Shown: positions 1 through 12,784 of the stretch, piece by piece
Numbering within the stretch: position 1 is the first letter of the stretch
Layout: the number at the start of each line of letters is the position of its first letter
Source of the DNA: Hermodice carunculata
Taxonomy: Eukaryota > Annelida > Polychaeta > Eunicida > Amphinomidae
Assembly: GCA_964020975.1 (NCBI GenBank)
Contig: OZ026620.1
Coordinates: 79,218,079-79,282,078 of the forward strand
DNA length: 64,000 nt
Reading direction: 5' to 3'
Translations under genes and position numbers: made by a program
Notes under the pieces: generated by a model
What the model was told of the DNA's origin: nothing
The model's database searches: none
What the model saw: the letters and a program-made list of their open reading frames with translations, nothing else

Positions 1-1111
1 TATGCTTCTGCTTAAATGGATTAGACTTACGAACTATTCAAGAAGTTTGGGATGGATTAGAGAAACAATTTTTTCCGGACGTTATTTCATATTTAGCATT
101 TATCGTTTGTGATAAAAGTTACATGTTGGCCAATGTTTATCCCCATAGTTTAATTTCTTTTAAAGTAAACTGTTTCATTGTAGTGTTTTGAAATCCTGAG
201 ACAATGGCAATTCCAATAATATATTGGGACTGTAGATGGGATTACATTGGCATTGAAAGCGGAATGAATTTGTTTTTGTAATTCTTGAATTTGTGTCTTT
301 TGCTGTAGTTTGCTTTGCTGTCCTTGTGGTGTAATGTTCTACATTCATAAATGTCACAAAAAACAACGAAGGCCTACTTTCTTCTGTTGCTGTCCTAATG
401 GTGTGTTGCAATTCTGCACCTGTCAATAGTCCTTTGACGTAGATGTATGCTCTTCTTTACAACCATTAAAAACCAATGGTTTTATCTGGTGAAGTATACG
501 TCATTTGATCCTTAGAAAAGAAAAGATAAAAACCTTGAGAGAGCCACAGTGTTTGGCAACTTTTTTAGACATAGAACTGGCTCATGTTCTATGATTTCTT
601 TCAATATTTTGTATTCCTTTCGGAAGCTGTCTGACTGAATAAAATTAATTATGTCCAATTTTCCGCAGATTGGAGGACTGACTAAACACAATTATCGGTT
701 ATACCATGAGCCATGAGGAGTCATTGCATGGACAAATAATATCATTCAGATGAACATCCATCAACTAGAATCGTTACTTAAACCTTTCCTAATTTTGTTA
801 GCAAGAAATTGGTTGCGTATCATCAGTGTAAGATCCCTGAGTTGATAATGAAAGATGATAACTATGTGTGGTTCCGTACAATACACAATTAGGTAAACTC
901 AATTGTATAACATACCTGAATGATATATTTGGAAGCGTTTAATAAATCCAAAGCGAATCCACTGTGCAAATTCTGTTGGGTGTGAATGTATTACTGTGCC
1001 TGAGTGTTACGACTTTGTGGCTTTATCCGCGTTATCTTGAATTTCCAATGACAAAATGGCAAACCAATAAAGGTCAGCTTCAAGATCCGTATTCATGTGC
1101 AATCAGCATAA

Positions 1112-1118
1112 TATGATG

Positions 1119-1173
<55 letters not shown>

Positions 1174-1189
1174 TAACAATAACAACAAC

Positions 1190-1259
<70 letters not shown>
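1112..1259. repeat. (TAA)n microsatellite
   Basis: Nearly pure TAA/ATA triplets with a short CAA/ACA interruption near 1170-1190. The poly-Ile, poly-Leu and poly-Tyr frames across it are artefacts. Confidence 0.97.
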
Positions 1260-1260
<1 letters not shown>

Positions 1261-1678
1261 ATTGGGTGAGGGGATGGACTTAGAAAGTGTGTGCTCCATG
1301 CCCCTGATGTGAAAAATCAATTTTTGGGACGTTCTTGTCACAAATTTCAAAATATAATATTTGGGGGCATTACCTGCACAGTCTAGTCTCCAGAAACATT
1401 ACGAAATTGTCCAAATCAAATCAATTTAGACAACGTAGGCATTCAGCTCTCAGACAATATATTACCTCATTAAACACACGGAATACCATATATATAAAAT
1501 GATCGTTGCACCATAGCCTATTTCTACATGTAGTGAAGGCTTGTTTGGATATGGTACATAAAGCTAAGGGGACGGAAAATTACACCACAAAAAATTGGCT
1601 GCGCTTTGTATAGAACGTCTGTGATTTGATTATGATTTGATTATTGCTGAAAACATAGAATAGAGGACCTATATGAAG

Positions 1679-1710
<32 letters not shown>
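1679..1710. repeat. (GT)n microsatellite
   Basis: About 16 GT units, pure. Confidence 0.95.
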
Positions 1711-1712
<2 letters not shown>

Positions 1713-2755
1713 TCTTGAAAACAAATGACGTTAACAAGAAAGCATTCACTCTGGAGACTTATCAAAAAAAAGGTGCGTTGTGTTACTTGTTTCAGGTAAT
1801 TTTCATGGGAAGACAACATAGCAGATAATAATCACGGAATGGTACATTAAAAGCATATTTAACATTGCAGTAAGTGCTCAAGCATAGCATTAGGGGAAGC
1901 GAACTAACTTTTCTCTTTAACCGAGAATTGAAAATGAGATGGGATGTTTGGTGTTACAGATTTTCAACCGATATACGATTAAAGAATTCAAATGTTATAT
2001 TGTTATAGTCTTGGGCATGGAGGTAAATATTATGCAAGTAGACCATTCTTTGAAACTGATATCCATTTTGGCATTCTTATTGAACTTGTGCTGATGCATT
2101 GTCTTCTGGTTACAAACAAAGGTTTTAATATCTTTAATTATAAGACTTCGGGTTCTTTCCAGAAACTGGAGAGTCCTAATTGATTTTTTGCTTTTGACCT
2201 CTTAGAAAACTTCTAAAACATTTTTTTAATGTTTTAAGTGATTTATTCGATATGGAATCTCTTTATTTGAATGGGTTTTAATTGGCAGAACCCAAATTTT
2301 ACTGTTCAAAAATTTATAAATGGATAATTCCTTATTGATATTTTACTTCTTTTGTTTTGTTAGGAACAGGCGTTGCACTTCAATATCATGCGTTAAACAT
2401 AAAGCCCTTACACATAGTGACCGTACCGTGGATACAAGAGCATTATTAAGGTTGTAAACGCCTAGGTCCAAATTGATCAAACATGTGAATTATAAACTAT
2501 CTGTGTGCTTTATGCCTTAGTAACGTTCCCTCTATAGTCTAATTTCTTTGACAAAATCTTCGAACCAACATCAACCGGACTTTTGTACTCTTCGCTCAAG
2601 GGCGTCCAAAGGGCAACATATATGGCATTACATCTAAAAGTAAAGGGTAAACAAAAAAAAATGAGACTTATTGGCGGTTTTTTCGCTTACAGCCTGCTTC
2701 GCCGAGTGATAAATGTTGAAGGCAAATCACAGTCCGTAAATTTGCATGTTACCTG

Positions 2756-2870
2756 ATGCTACAGGAAATGAAGGTTGAAATAGTACTCACATATATATGG
2801 TGACAGTATGCTACAGGAAATGAAGGTTAATCTACACTCATATATACATATATATATATACATACATATA
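2756..2870. repeat. Short tandem duplication shared by both segmental copies
   Basis: A unit beginning atgctacaggaaatgaaggt and ending in a TA-rich run occurs twice (about 2756 and 2808). The same doubled unit is present at about 47,443 and 47,496 in copy B, so the small tandem duplication is older than the large one. Confidence 0.7.
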
Positions 2871-4439
2871 TTGTTTTTAAATAATAGATGTTAGGTATGG
2901 ATAGCACACGAAAATGGAGTTCGTGTGGAGACCTGGATGTCTATAACACTTTTCAGCGACAGAACAAGGGAACGAATATAAGGTTCTCCTTGATTATTTG
3001 TGTCCAAATCCTATGTCGCCAAAACCAAAAACAATAGACACATCTCTCTCCAAGGATGAGTGTTGCTCTTTTTTATATAATTCTATGGTAGTCTCTAGCA
3101 GATCAATCCACATGCAAAAACATGAACGCGTTCCCAAGTATGTTTATTGACTGGAAGCTTGCACGTAGCAGCTTTCCCCTCAAAACAATAAGCCCCTTTA
3201 GTGCTCAGATGGGATGTCAATCTCGCAACATCAAACAGTCCTAGGAACCAAAAAGCAAGCAAAATTTAAAGAAAGTGAGGTCCGCTTTTTGTGTCCACTT
3301 CTTATAGTGTATTATGCCTCAAGAATTTTCAAGTTTGAATGGAAGAAAAGAAATTATTGACTCCATTTCAATCTGAAAAAAAAAATAGGAACATAAAGGT
3401 TCACTTAACGCATTTGCAGTATAAACACAAGACAAGGGACACAAATACACAACGCTATTTTGCCTTTTATGTATTTTTTTAAATACTTTTCTGGACTTAT
3501 TTTTAGATTATTGTGTCTTATAGTCATTATTTTGGACGCCTATGCTAAGCAGAAATATATTCTGAAAGTGTAACTAACGTTTGTTTTGTGATTGTTGCAA
3601 TATATCTTAATATTTGTGTGAGTGTGTGTGGGCCATTAGAATAAAGAACGAAATGCCTGAATGTGAGTCACATGCAACCCGATCAAAGCGTCACTCTTCA
3701 TTTGTTGCAAAAATGAGGAAAACGATCATAGATGTACCATAAGGTTCATACTACTTTGCAAGCTAAACGCCAATTTTTTTATAAACGAATCTGTGAAAAA
3801 TGTAATAGATCCAACCGCACAAGAAAGCCCATTTTCATCAAAAGAGAGAGAGAGAAATCAAGAAAATTTAGTTGCCACTCTTTGGATCCATGTATAATTT
3901 TCTCGGCAATATCAATGAAGGAATGTATACGGTTCTATAAACACCAGCCAAGAGGACTGGTCGAAGACAGTCCTTCCTTGAAGCGATCGACTTTGCTCAC
4001 ACCACGCTAATGTTTCCCGTGGATATATTATAACATGGAGGAAGTGTGCGTATCTGTATGGCACTTATAGGTTGTTTTTAATGATGATCATTAACTAACG
4101 AAACGATTTAGGCAAGGGTTTAGATATTTGAATGCCACTTATAACAAAATATTTTTAAAAAACCACACAATTTGAAACTATCATTGCGGTCAGGTGATTG
4201 TCACAGCTCGTTTATATTTTGGTTTTAATTCTGTGACAATGTCTGTTTGGTTAAGTTAAAATATGCTGTGTGCTCTATGACAGTTTGTATGGCCAGAAAC
4301 AGTGATTTTTTTCTGCCTCCCCCCCCCCTCCCAGCATTCACTCCTTAACATGGACATACTGCTATTAGATATTGTTCATCTTCACCCCAGATTTTCAAAG
4401 GTTGAGACATGAGGCATCTCATTCTTTGCCTCCCTACCT

Positions 4440-4614
4440 CATGAATTATGCAATGTGGTGTTGTGGGTGCTGGCACTGGTAGCTTACGGATTGCAAAAAC
4501 CCACTGTGCACAATCAGAGTAGTAGGAAGTCTTCCACTTAATTCCGATACCAAGACTCGAACCGATGCTGCAGAGGTGAAAAGCCAACCTGTTACCACTG
4601 TGCCAGCCATGCAC
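4440..4614 (-). mobile_element. tRNA-derived SINE (family 1), copy 1
   Basis: On the minus strand the head shows an A box (TGGCACAGTGGTAACAGG) and a B box (GGTTCGAGTC) about 42 bases apart, the spacing of a class I tRNA. The body after the head, around 4494-4545, matches 42,235-42,290. It lies inside an insertion specific to segmental copy A. The left limit is approximate. Confidence 0.7.
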
Positions 4615-5752
4615 CTTTCACGTTGGTATTGGAAGATGGATGTTGATGTTTGATTGACTACTTAATCTGTGCTATTTGTTGTATTTACCTTTCCCCCTCA
4701 TTGTTGGCTTGAAATTTAGGAGCATGGGTATTTTTTTTTCTGAACTATCCCTGTCAGAGATGGCATAATTATTCATCATTATACCCTTCACATATACGAC
4801 CAATATTCATTTGGGTAACATGTCCCAGAGCATAGCATCAAGAGACACTTCTCAAAATAAATAAATTCATGCACCCTATTAATACAACATACACTTGTAC
4901 AGAAGTAGCATTTCTGACACATGGTCCCAAAGTTTTATTCCCCATTCTTGCACCAGAATTACTATATACATATTATTTTTGCACCATTTTGACAATTTAG
5001 TCACGTCATATTTGAATGAAGTTTCAAACACTTTCTTTTTGGTTCTAAAGTATAAAATAGCATCTGAGTTAATAAAATGAGACATGGAAAAAAAAAGAAA
5101 AATTATGCACCACCATAGTGGCAAAAATTAGAACTAGGGCTCTCTAGCCTACTTTGCATGAAATATCAAATCAATTAGCCAAGATATTTTTCAGATTATG
5201 AAGAATATATGATTTACTTATGTTTTTAATTCATAAATAAAAAAAATATATATCAACATTTCTTTTGACAGATATGGACAAAGCAGTAAAATATATTCCT
5301 TTGCTAGACTCACTATTTCAGGGCTTTAGGGGACATATAGTACAGAATGCTATTCGAGTAAATGGCATAGAATTTAGGGAATATTAATAAAGAATTTCTT
5401 ATATGGACGTGCATACACTTAATGTTGCAAATAAAGTTTACCAAGGAGTGCACTTGGAGTGGACCAGCAGCTGCATGCAGGCTTGTCTTATTTATTCACT
5501 CTGTGGATTATGAGCTATATATACACATTTCTGACATAAGAAATCAGTGGACTGGGGAATGCATGTAGGCTTGTTCTCATAAGGAACTCAGTGGACTATG
5601 TGTTTTATGTAAGCTTGTCTTGTTTTGAACGCAGGCCTGTTTTGTTTATCGGCTTTGTGGCTTAGTATGTGTGCCTGTCATATTTATGACCTCTGACATA
5701 ATTGGAGCTATATGTTTACCTGTTTTACTCATGTACTTAAAAGACTGTGCAC

Positions 5753-5753
5753 T

Positions 5754-5810
<57 letters not shown>

Positions 5811-5833
5811 AATATATATACACATATATATAC

Positions 5834-5910
<77 letters not shown>

Positions 5911-5918
5911 CATACACA
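5753..5918. repeat. (AT)n microsatellite, interrupted
   Basis: Two long AT runs separated by a short TACA-containing stretch near 5805-5838. It sits at the position equivalent to the CA/AT tract at 50,527-50,628 in the other segmental copy. Confidence 0.95.
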
Positions 5919-6376
5919 TACCTAGTAGATTGATGACCGTAGGGGTTGACGCATTTTGACCTCAGTGGATAAGATGTTGTATGTACAGCTATCAGACTAT
6001 AAATTCATGGAAAACCTATAGATATAGTAGTTTTATATAGATAATTTTGGTATGATTGATGACTCTTCAAATAGGGGCCTTGACACAGCAATTTTGGCTT
6101 TATGGGCCAAACAATCATGTTTTATGAGGTCTGTTCGATAGAAAATAAAAAGAAAACTGGAAAAAAATTACAAATTTTTGGCATTCCAGCATGTTTCAGG
6201 ACATTAACAGTATTATGCATTCTTTTTGACAGATGTCTTTGACACAAATATTTATGTGCTTGTAGCATATACATATCTCTCAATTATTAACGATCACATG
6301 TAACAAATGAGTACATATTCTGGGTCTTGCATGATTAAACATTTTCCCCTACCCCTTAAATAAACCATTAGTTGCA

Positions 6377-6402
6377 TAATGTTACCTCTCGACCACCATT
6401 GC
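6377..6402 (+). repeat. Left inverted terminal repeat of DIRS-like fossil
   Basis: The reverse complement of 12,591-12,616 without mismatch over 26 bases; core ttacctctcgaccaccattg. The match stops abruptly at both ends. Related but mismatched sequence occurs at 51,127-51,152. Confidence 0.85.
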
Positions 6403-8214
6403 CTAGACATCTATGTCTGTGCAACAACACATTACACAACTGACCTGGGACCCAATTGCTCTGAAGACCTGGTGGTCCTGGTCAACACTTGGTACCTGTG
6501 GAAGCCAGGGTATGGGGGTTACTTCCTGTGCACATCTGCCCCTTATATTCCTTCCTTCTCGGGGGACCTTTGTGGCTTGTTCTAAGAGTTGGCAGCTCCA
6601 TTGACTTTCATCCAGACAAACAGTTTTAGAGCTGTGCACAGTACTTCTACTACAAAATTGGTTTTCTAAGCTCTCCTGGTCTTTTTCTAGATAGGAACAG
6701 CTTATATTCTACCTGCAGAGCCTTCAAATTATTGAAGTAGGGCTGGTCTTGGCTTAAAATCAATCTTCTCCACTATGGCATGGGGGGGGGGGGGCTGGTC
6801 AAAATACAGACAGAGGGAAGACAGTGGCATACAGGCAACCCCAGCTTAGCAGCATGCTGTGAGTGAGGAGCCAAAGATATCTTCACCTTCTCCCTTATTG
6901 GGTAGAGGGCAGAAGATGGACTAACGGCAACCCAGGATAACCATGACCAGTCTCACATTTATTGCCAAAGCTTGGCTGCCTGTGTTCTCTTGAGAACAGG
7001 TGCAGGTTTTGTGCTAGGGGAGGAGCGAGAAGGCTAGGTGTAAGCATGCTGCCAAAAGTCAGGCCATCCAGACGGACCCTGCTGAGTCTTTTACTTTAGT
7101 GATGCTGCTGTCTGGCTTAAGCTATGCCACAGGCATCGTAAGGGCCTAGGAAGAGAGGGAAACGAATTGGAAAGGCAAAAAGACAGGTAAATGCAAGAGG
7201 TCATGGAAGCCTCAGGACTTCTGATTTTTGCCTTCTGGACCCCGCTGTCTCAGATTAAATTGCCCTGCAAGTTGTGTGGTTCCTCTTCTTCAGCCAGGTT
7301 TACCAGTATAGGGCAGTTCTATTGTTCCCTGCCATGGCACCTCAGATGCTGGCTGAATTCAGGCAGGTGGTAGCCTAATACCTTTACCAGGGTAACGTGC
7401 ACGTGCATGTGTACCTGGCCAACTTGCTGATTGGTGCACCACAGCACCTGGATTCACTATGCCACACACAGACCATTCTAGAACATTGTAAACGCTCAGG
7501 CCCAATTGTTAAAATTGAGGTTCACATGACCCAGCAGTCGCAAACCCTGATGGGATCCCTGACCCTGATAGATTCCCAGGTCCCCCCCAGGGCCACCTAT
7601 GCCATCCTCCCTTGCAACACTATCTGCAAGACAGATTGCTGAAGGACCAAAGCGACCAAGCACAGGTGCTCCCAGAAGAACACCAGCTCTTAATTTGGTG
7701 GACCAAGCAGGAGAATGTCATTTTGGGTTAGACATTTATGCCATTTCAAGTAAAATGACCATGTACACAGACTCATCTTGGTGTGGTTTGGGAGTCTACT
7801 AGGATGGCCGGCTGGCATCAAGTCTCGGCTGATGCAACCCAGGTTGCAGCACATAAACTGGTTAGAACTGGAGTCCATACCCTTAGTGCTCCTCCATTTC
7901 CAATATGCAGTGAAGCAAAACCAAGTTCTGGTCATGCACCACAAGAGGACTGCCATGGCCTACCTCAACCAGCAGAGTGGGATGCACTTTTAAAAGCTGA
8001 CCAAGTTGGCCAGACACATCATCCGATGGTGTTTCTAACACGAGTGCCCAGGCTTGTGATTCATGTCCAGGGCTTGAAAATGTCTGGCCAACTCTTGAGA
8101 AGAACTTAGCCTGTAGGAATAGAGAGGTGTCTCCACCCTCTGGTTATTCAGACCAAGTGGGCCAGGCTGGGTACCCCATATGTTGATCTGATTGTGACCT
8201 ATGTAGATAGTCAT

Positions 8215-8780
8215 GTAAGCATGGGAAACACAAATATCAGCAAGGTTACAATGAGCAGCAGTTGTCATGCGATGATCAAGCCATGAAGTAAGGTAGGCTG
8301 GGCTCATATACGCTTGGGTCATATAAGTATGAACATCGTTCATATCAGCTTGTAGCAGATGTGCAGAGAAATTATACATATTTTCATGACAAAAAGACCT
8401 TAATTCAGGAGCAAATAAATTGTTGCTATTTGGATTAGTATTCCAATCTCCAATCACACAGATATTTGCGGTCGCGGCTTCATCAATAATAGTGTTAATT
8501 TTACTTAAATAATAAATGTAGTCCTCCAGATTATCATAGCATTCATATGGTATATAGATTTATATAAAACAGGTATCTTAACATTGAGTGTGGTTACCAT
8601 AATGCCAATGAGTCTGTCATCACCATACATCTTAAATGTAATGGAAGGCCCTATGTCCTTATGCCACAGTAAAGCAAGACCACCATGAGGTCCGCCGCTC
8701 AAATTGCCTTCATATGGATGTACAGAAGATATACCTAAAGTACTAAAATCAGTGTATAATTTGAAGCATGTGTAATTCAT
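8215..8780 (-). pseudogene. LINE endonuclease (APE type), N-terminal and middle part
   Basis: Two minus-strand pieces read as an apurinic-endonuclease-like LINE domain. One holds GGPHGGLALLWHKDIGP followed by the GDDRLIGI signature (8700-8600). The other holds GDWNTNPNSN and TSWLDHRM, the metal-site GDxN motif and the later TSWLDH block (8450-8270). A frame change separates them near 8500-8460. The reading stops at the element edge (8204) before the terminal SDH motif, and no RT follows, so the protein cannot be functional. Confidence 0.7.
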
Positions 8781-9099
8781 GATCTATATGCCAGTACTCC
8801 TGTATCAAACAAATATCGAGATTGCCACATAAATTATATATAGTAGGTATTTACGACTTTATCCCATGACAATTGTATGTTACAATTTTAATTTGTTTGA
8901 GTAATTTAGTCATATCTACTGGTAGTATCACCTTAATAAAACCTTTTCAGGCCATTTGTCAGGATCAAGAAGAAAGTTTGTCTTACTTCTCGGCAGGTTT
9001 ATGCAAAAGTATGCATGTAAATCATATTCATTTTCAAGTTTTTCACAAGTCACATTGATGTTCGCATTACGTTAAATAAGTTCAATCACATCATTCACT

Positions 9100-10395
9100 C
9101 CTGTATCAAGGTGTAACCTTGTGACAAAAAGTTAAGCCACTGTGCTAGCTGCTAAGGCACTTAGCTCATACATAGACTTGCCAGTTCCTGGTATGTTTTT
9201 TCCAATGCTTCCACTATTGCTCATCATAGTCAACATACTAGGACTTTCTGGTCGAATCTCATTATTGAGAAAGTTCGACATGAATTCCACCAGCCAAAGA
9301 TATGGTCTTAGCATACAAGGGTTGCAGCAGCCAATTTGAGGTATCACAGTTAGCATCCCGAACACAATATTGATTAGGTTTACCTGACAGAGGTTGTGTA
9401 TGGCCTGCCATCACTGTAACCTGGTGGATAGCTGTAGTGGTTGGCCTACTGTCATTCTATTTAGCCAGGGTATTTTTACATTAGTCAGGTTCTCAACAGT
9501 ACCGGCATCCAATTTGAAATTTGAAGATACGCTTGGGTCACCATTCTGAGTCATAATATCCTGGATAATAGAAACGGGTGCGACTGTATGCACCTTGCTC
9601 CCTGCATCACTCATGAGAACCTCCTTGTCAGGTGTGCTGAGCCCAGAATTCTTCCTACGTTCTTCAACATTTCTTTTCAACATATTTTGTTTTTAAGCAA
9701 TATGCTCAGCTATTTCAGCAGTTACTCTACTCAGATTGCTCCTAAGATTCTCAACAGATGCAGTTAGAGAAAACTGGTAACTGAAGTGGTCTCAGTGCAT
9801 AGCCTTGAAAGGTGGCTTACATTATTTGGTCTTTCCTAGCAGATATTCCTAACCTTGCAATTTTAATATCATGTACAAGAAATGTGATGTCCACATGATT
9901 TAATTCAACAGTAAGCAGTATTGATAAATCCATGGATACAAAAGTTGGAAGTTCAGTTGGCTCACATTCATGTATCAAGTGAGCTAAATCTTTCAGATTC
10001 TCTTTGTGAGGGTCCAAACACTTTCTCTTCATGTAGCATTCATCTGGCTGTATTGTAGCATATAACAGCCTTTTAGCTTATAGAGTCTCTGTCTCATTAA
10101 AAGTTTCAAGGCACACTTTGATTAAAGTATCTGTAGGTGACAGATCAACCTTGTTACATATGTAGCATAACAGCTCATGAATAATGACATATTTGTCAGA
10201 AGGGGGTTGGTACCCTGACGGGCTACCCATAAATGCATCCACAGTCTTAGGATCAGTTCTAAAGCCATCTCAATTAGCAGAAGTTGCATTTTCTTGCTGT
10301 ATATTTTCACATTTCTTACACAGGGGTACCTGCAAGCGCCCAAGTTTAACATATTTTTTTTTGGATGCAGAGTCAGCACATTTCAAATGCCTGTT
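9100..10395 (-). pseudogene. LINE ORF1 (zinc-binding and helical domain), broken
   Basis: The minus-strand reading begins with a Cys-rich motif (a lone Cys followed about 22 residues later by a CKKC pair, about 10,390-10,290). A helical stretch follows (KYVIIHELLCYICNKVDLSP, about 10,195-10,135), and then ELPTFVSMDLSILLTVELNH (about 9990-9895). I recognise this order from ORF1 proteins of invertebrate CR1-like LINEs, which are thought to bind RNA or chromatin. At least one in-frame stop lies just after the helical stretch (near 10,080), and further frame changes are needed to reach 9100. The nested LINE's endonuclease follows at 8780. It is not a host gene. Confidence 0.65.
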
Positions 10396-12590
10396 TAGTT
10401 GATTTTGCTTTGCCTCACAGTTTGCCCATTCAATCACTGTAAGGTAATCCCACTAGACAAAGGCTTACTAATTGGTTTATACAAATCAGCCGGTAAGCAG
10501 GTACACATAGCTGGCTGAAGGTATTAACCCTAGTCACAAAGTCTCTGAAAAACTCATTTTTTGTTTAAATAATGAAAAATTCATGTATGATGTTGATACA
10601 CCCACATGTACTTCAGTATGTATTTAATATCATCTATGAAGGTTTGCAGCACTTTCCCCCAAAAAGTTGACAAGCTGATTTTATGATTATTGCAGGAACT
10701 AGTGACCTATGCCTCTCTGCCTTTCCAAATCCTCCTGAGGGTCATGTGGAAGGTTCGATCCCATGACTGTAATCTGATCTCAGTTGCTGCCTGGTGGCCT
10801 AGGATGTATTGGTCTCTGGACCATCTGGAATTGAGTATTGTGCCATCGCTACGTCTACTCGCATGGCCAAAACTTGTGGTGCAACCAGAGACTAGTGGGT
10901 TTCGCAGGAAACCTCTCGTACTCAACCTCCACCCTTCGCAGGTTGTCACACAGCACATCCACAAGAGAAGTTTCTTGAAATCTGTTATAGAAAGAATTGC
11001 CATATGGGGGCTTTGAGACTCTTGTCTAGTGGTATACTCGGCTCGATGGAAGGTGTTTTCAGACTAGTGGTCCAGTAGGATAATCTGTGGTCTCCACGCG
11101 TCACAGACATCATGAAGCTTTTGTTGTACCAGTGGGAGGTATTTGATAAGAGCTGGAGAAATATGGAGGGGTTTCAGTCTGCGATCTCCTCAACCCTGGC
11201 AAATGTCCTAAACATTTGCATGGGGAGTGATCCTTATCTACAGATGCCAGTAGCCTCCTTCTACACAGACAGACCTGCTGATAGGCAAGTTTTACCACAG
11301 AGTAGACCTCCCACTAGTTTTAACCATTTTGAAGAGGTGGCCATTGAATGCGTAAAGAACTTGCTTCCCAGGGTGCACCTCAAGTATTGGATGCGGAAAA
11401 CTTGTTTTCTCTTAACACTTGCTTTTCGGACCATAAGAAATAGAGAAATAACAACCACACTCTGGCACATGACCGAATCCAATGGTCACCTGACCACTCC
11501 TAGGTGACCCTGAGATCTCATCTGGGTTTCTTTTAAAAGAACCAACTGGCTCAAAATCCATCTATAGTCTTTAGTGGTTTTACCATTGATGCAATGGATA
11601 TGGCTCTACTAGCTGCAGAATGAACCTTGTGCAAGCTGACAGCTCTCTCTATTGGTATCTTTCCTGCACAGATGGTGCCCAGGGTAAGAGGGTAACCCCG
11701 CTATTTGCCCCTAGGGTAAGTCTTGAAAGGAACAGGTCTGCTGAAATATGATCTCATCATGGATTAAGCAGATCATCCGAAAGGTCTATGAGAATGCTTT
11801 GGACAAACTTTTGGCCCTGAATCAGTTCTCAGCTACAGCTTATGAGGTGCGAGCCTTTCATGCCTACGGGTGATCCTGCAGCAAAGTTGCTATTGTTGAT
11901 ATATTTTTGGCTTGCCACTGGCAAATGTCTAGGCATTTGCGGAGCACTACCCATGCAATTTGATCATGTTGGAGGACATTTACACCTTTGCTGGTGTAGA
12001 AGGCTCCTTTCCATAGGTTCCTGATACTTGTCTGTTGGACTTTCCATGTCAGGGACAATGTTCCTGTTTATGGCACCCTCCAGCTTTAGACTCAGATGCA
12101 TTTCATGGGTCAGCATACCTAGAGTAAGCCTAGAGTTTTTCTTGGACTTGTATTGGCCGTATGTCCATGGGGTCTGCTAGACCAACAGCCGACAGACCCA
12201 TTTCAACCAAACACTGCCTTATGGAACCATATGATTACTCCCTGGCACCTGCCATGATTTCCATGATTCACTGGTGTTGCTTGATTTCCAGGACCTGAAA
12301 AGTGGAAAAAGACTGTGTCTCCCTTTATTACAGACAGCAGGTGGATGGCTTGGGGGGGGGGGGGTATTTAGGTCCCATGCTGTTTAGAGAAGAGGGTTTC
12401 TGGGCTCCAGCCAGGATTCTGTGGGCTGCCTCAATTCGATGAACCACTGAGCTCTTTCCAACAGACCTTGCCTCCTCAGTCTGACTGATAGCTGCCCACC
12501 TCTGACTGTTGGGTCCTGTGGTTGTTGGTCGGTTGGTGGTCAGTATTTGTGTTTCCTGACTCCCTCTTACCAATGCATCTCTTTTTTTAA

Positions 12591-12616
12591 GCAATGGTGG
12601 TCGAGAGGTAACATTA
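12591..12616 (-). repeat. Right inverted terminal repeat of DIRS-like fossil
   Basis: Perfect inverted partner of 6377-6402. It ends immediately before cctaactag. Confidence 0.85.
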
Positions 12617-12784
12617 CCTAACTAGTATATGAAATGTTTAGTAATTTCGGAAAAAATGAGTATACTTTAGAAATATACAGACACATATCTTCCACATGTA
12701 TTGCAAAGTAGACCAAGCCTATATTAATCGCTCATCATAACACAGTTGTTGCTATGTACTTTCGTACCCAATTGTTTACTTTGA

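Larger units (their letters stand above)
245..6405. repeat. Segmental duplication, copy A
   Basis: This block matches 42,352-51,157 in the same order and orientation. Anchor pairs read by eye are 248/42,353, 2341/44,341, 2530/44,535, 2690/47,370, 2900/48,265, 3600/49,005, 4370/49,800, 5461/50,221 and 6371/51,122. A 60-base sample around 5461 is roughly 84% identical. Copy A carries its own insertions, chiefly 4420-5190 (with a SINE) and long TAA and AT tracts. I see no convincing gene in it; its open frames are short and not shared with copy B. Confidence 0.85.
8204..10701 (-). mobile_element. LINE fragment nested in the DIRS fossil (ORF1 and start of endonuclease)
   Basis: The insert is flanked by the 10-bp direct repeat gtgacctatg (8194-8203 and 10,702-10,711), which looks like a target site duplication. 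Read on the minus strand it holds an ORF1-like region followed by an APE-type endonuclease region; reverse transcriptase is absent. Because the 5' end is at the right, the piece lacks its 3' half, opposite to usual LINE truncation. No poly-A or microsatellite tail is seen at 8204. It may be a CR1-group element of invertebrates, judged from remembered ORF1 patterns rather than a search. Confidence 0.75.
6377..12616 (+). mobile_element. DIRS-like tyrosine-recombinase retrotransposon fossil, copy 1
   Basis: Fossil of the DIRS group, bounded by perfect 26-bp inverted repeats (6377-6402 and 12,591-12,616). The parts appear in family order on the plus strand: a basic segment before the reverse transcriptase (about 7100-7190), RT (7190-7640), RNase H (7640-8190), then, after a nested LINE piece at 8204-10,701, the linker and tyrosine recombinase (10,700-12,060). 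The RT part keeps residues typical of DIRS enzymes (HVYLANLLIGAP), and the recombinase part keeps the EVRAFHA stretch that holds the family's conserved Arg. It is thoroughly broken, with many defects, and clearly old. A related copy starts near 61,840; a stretch of 100 bases around 7400 is about 83% identical to it. Confidence 0.85.

Noticed and set aside
1080-1350. Poly-Tyr, poly-Leu and poly-Ile open frames
   Set aside because: Translations of a TAA microsatellite, not genes.
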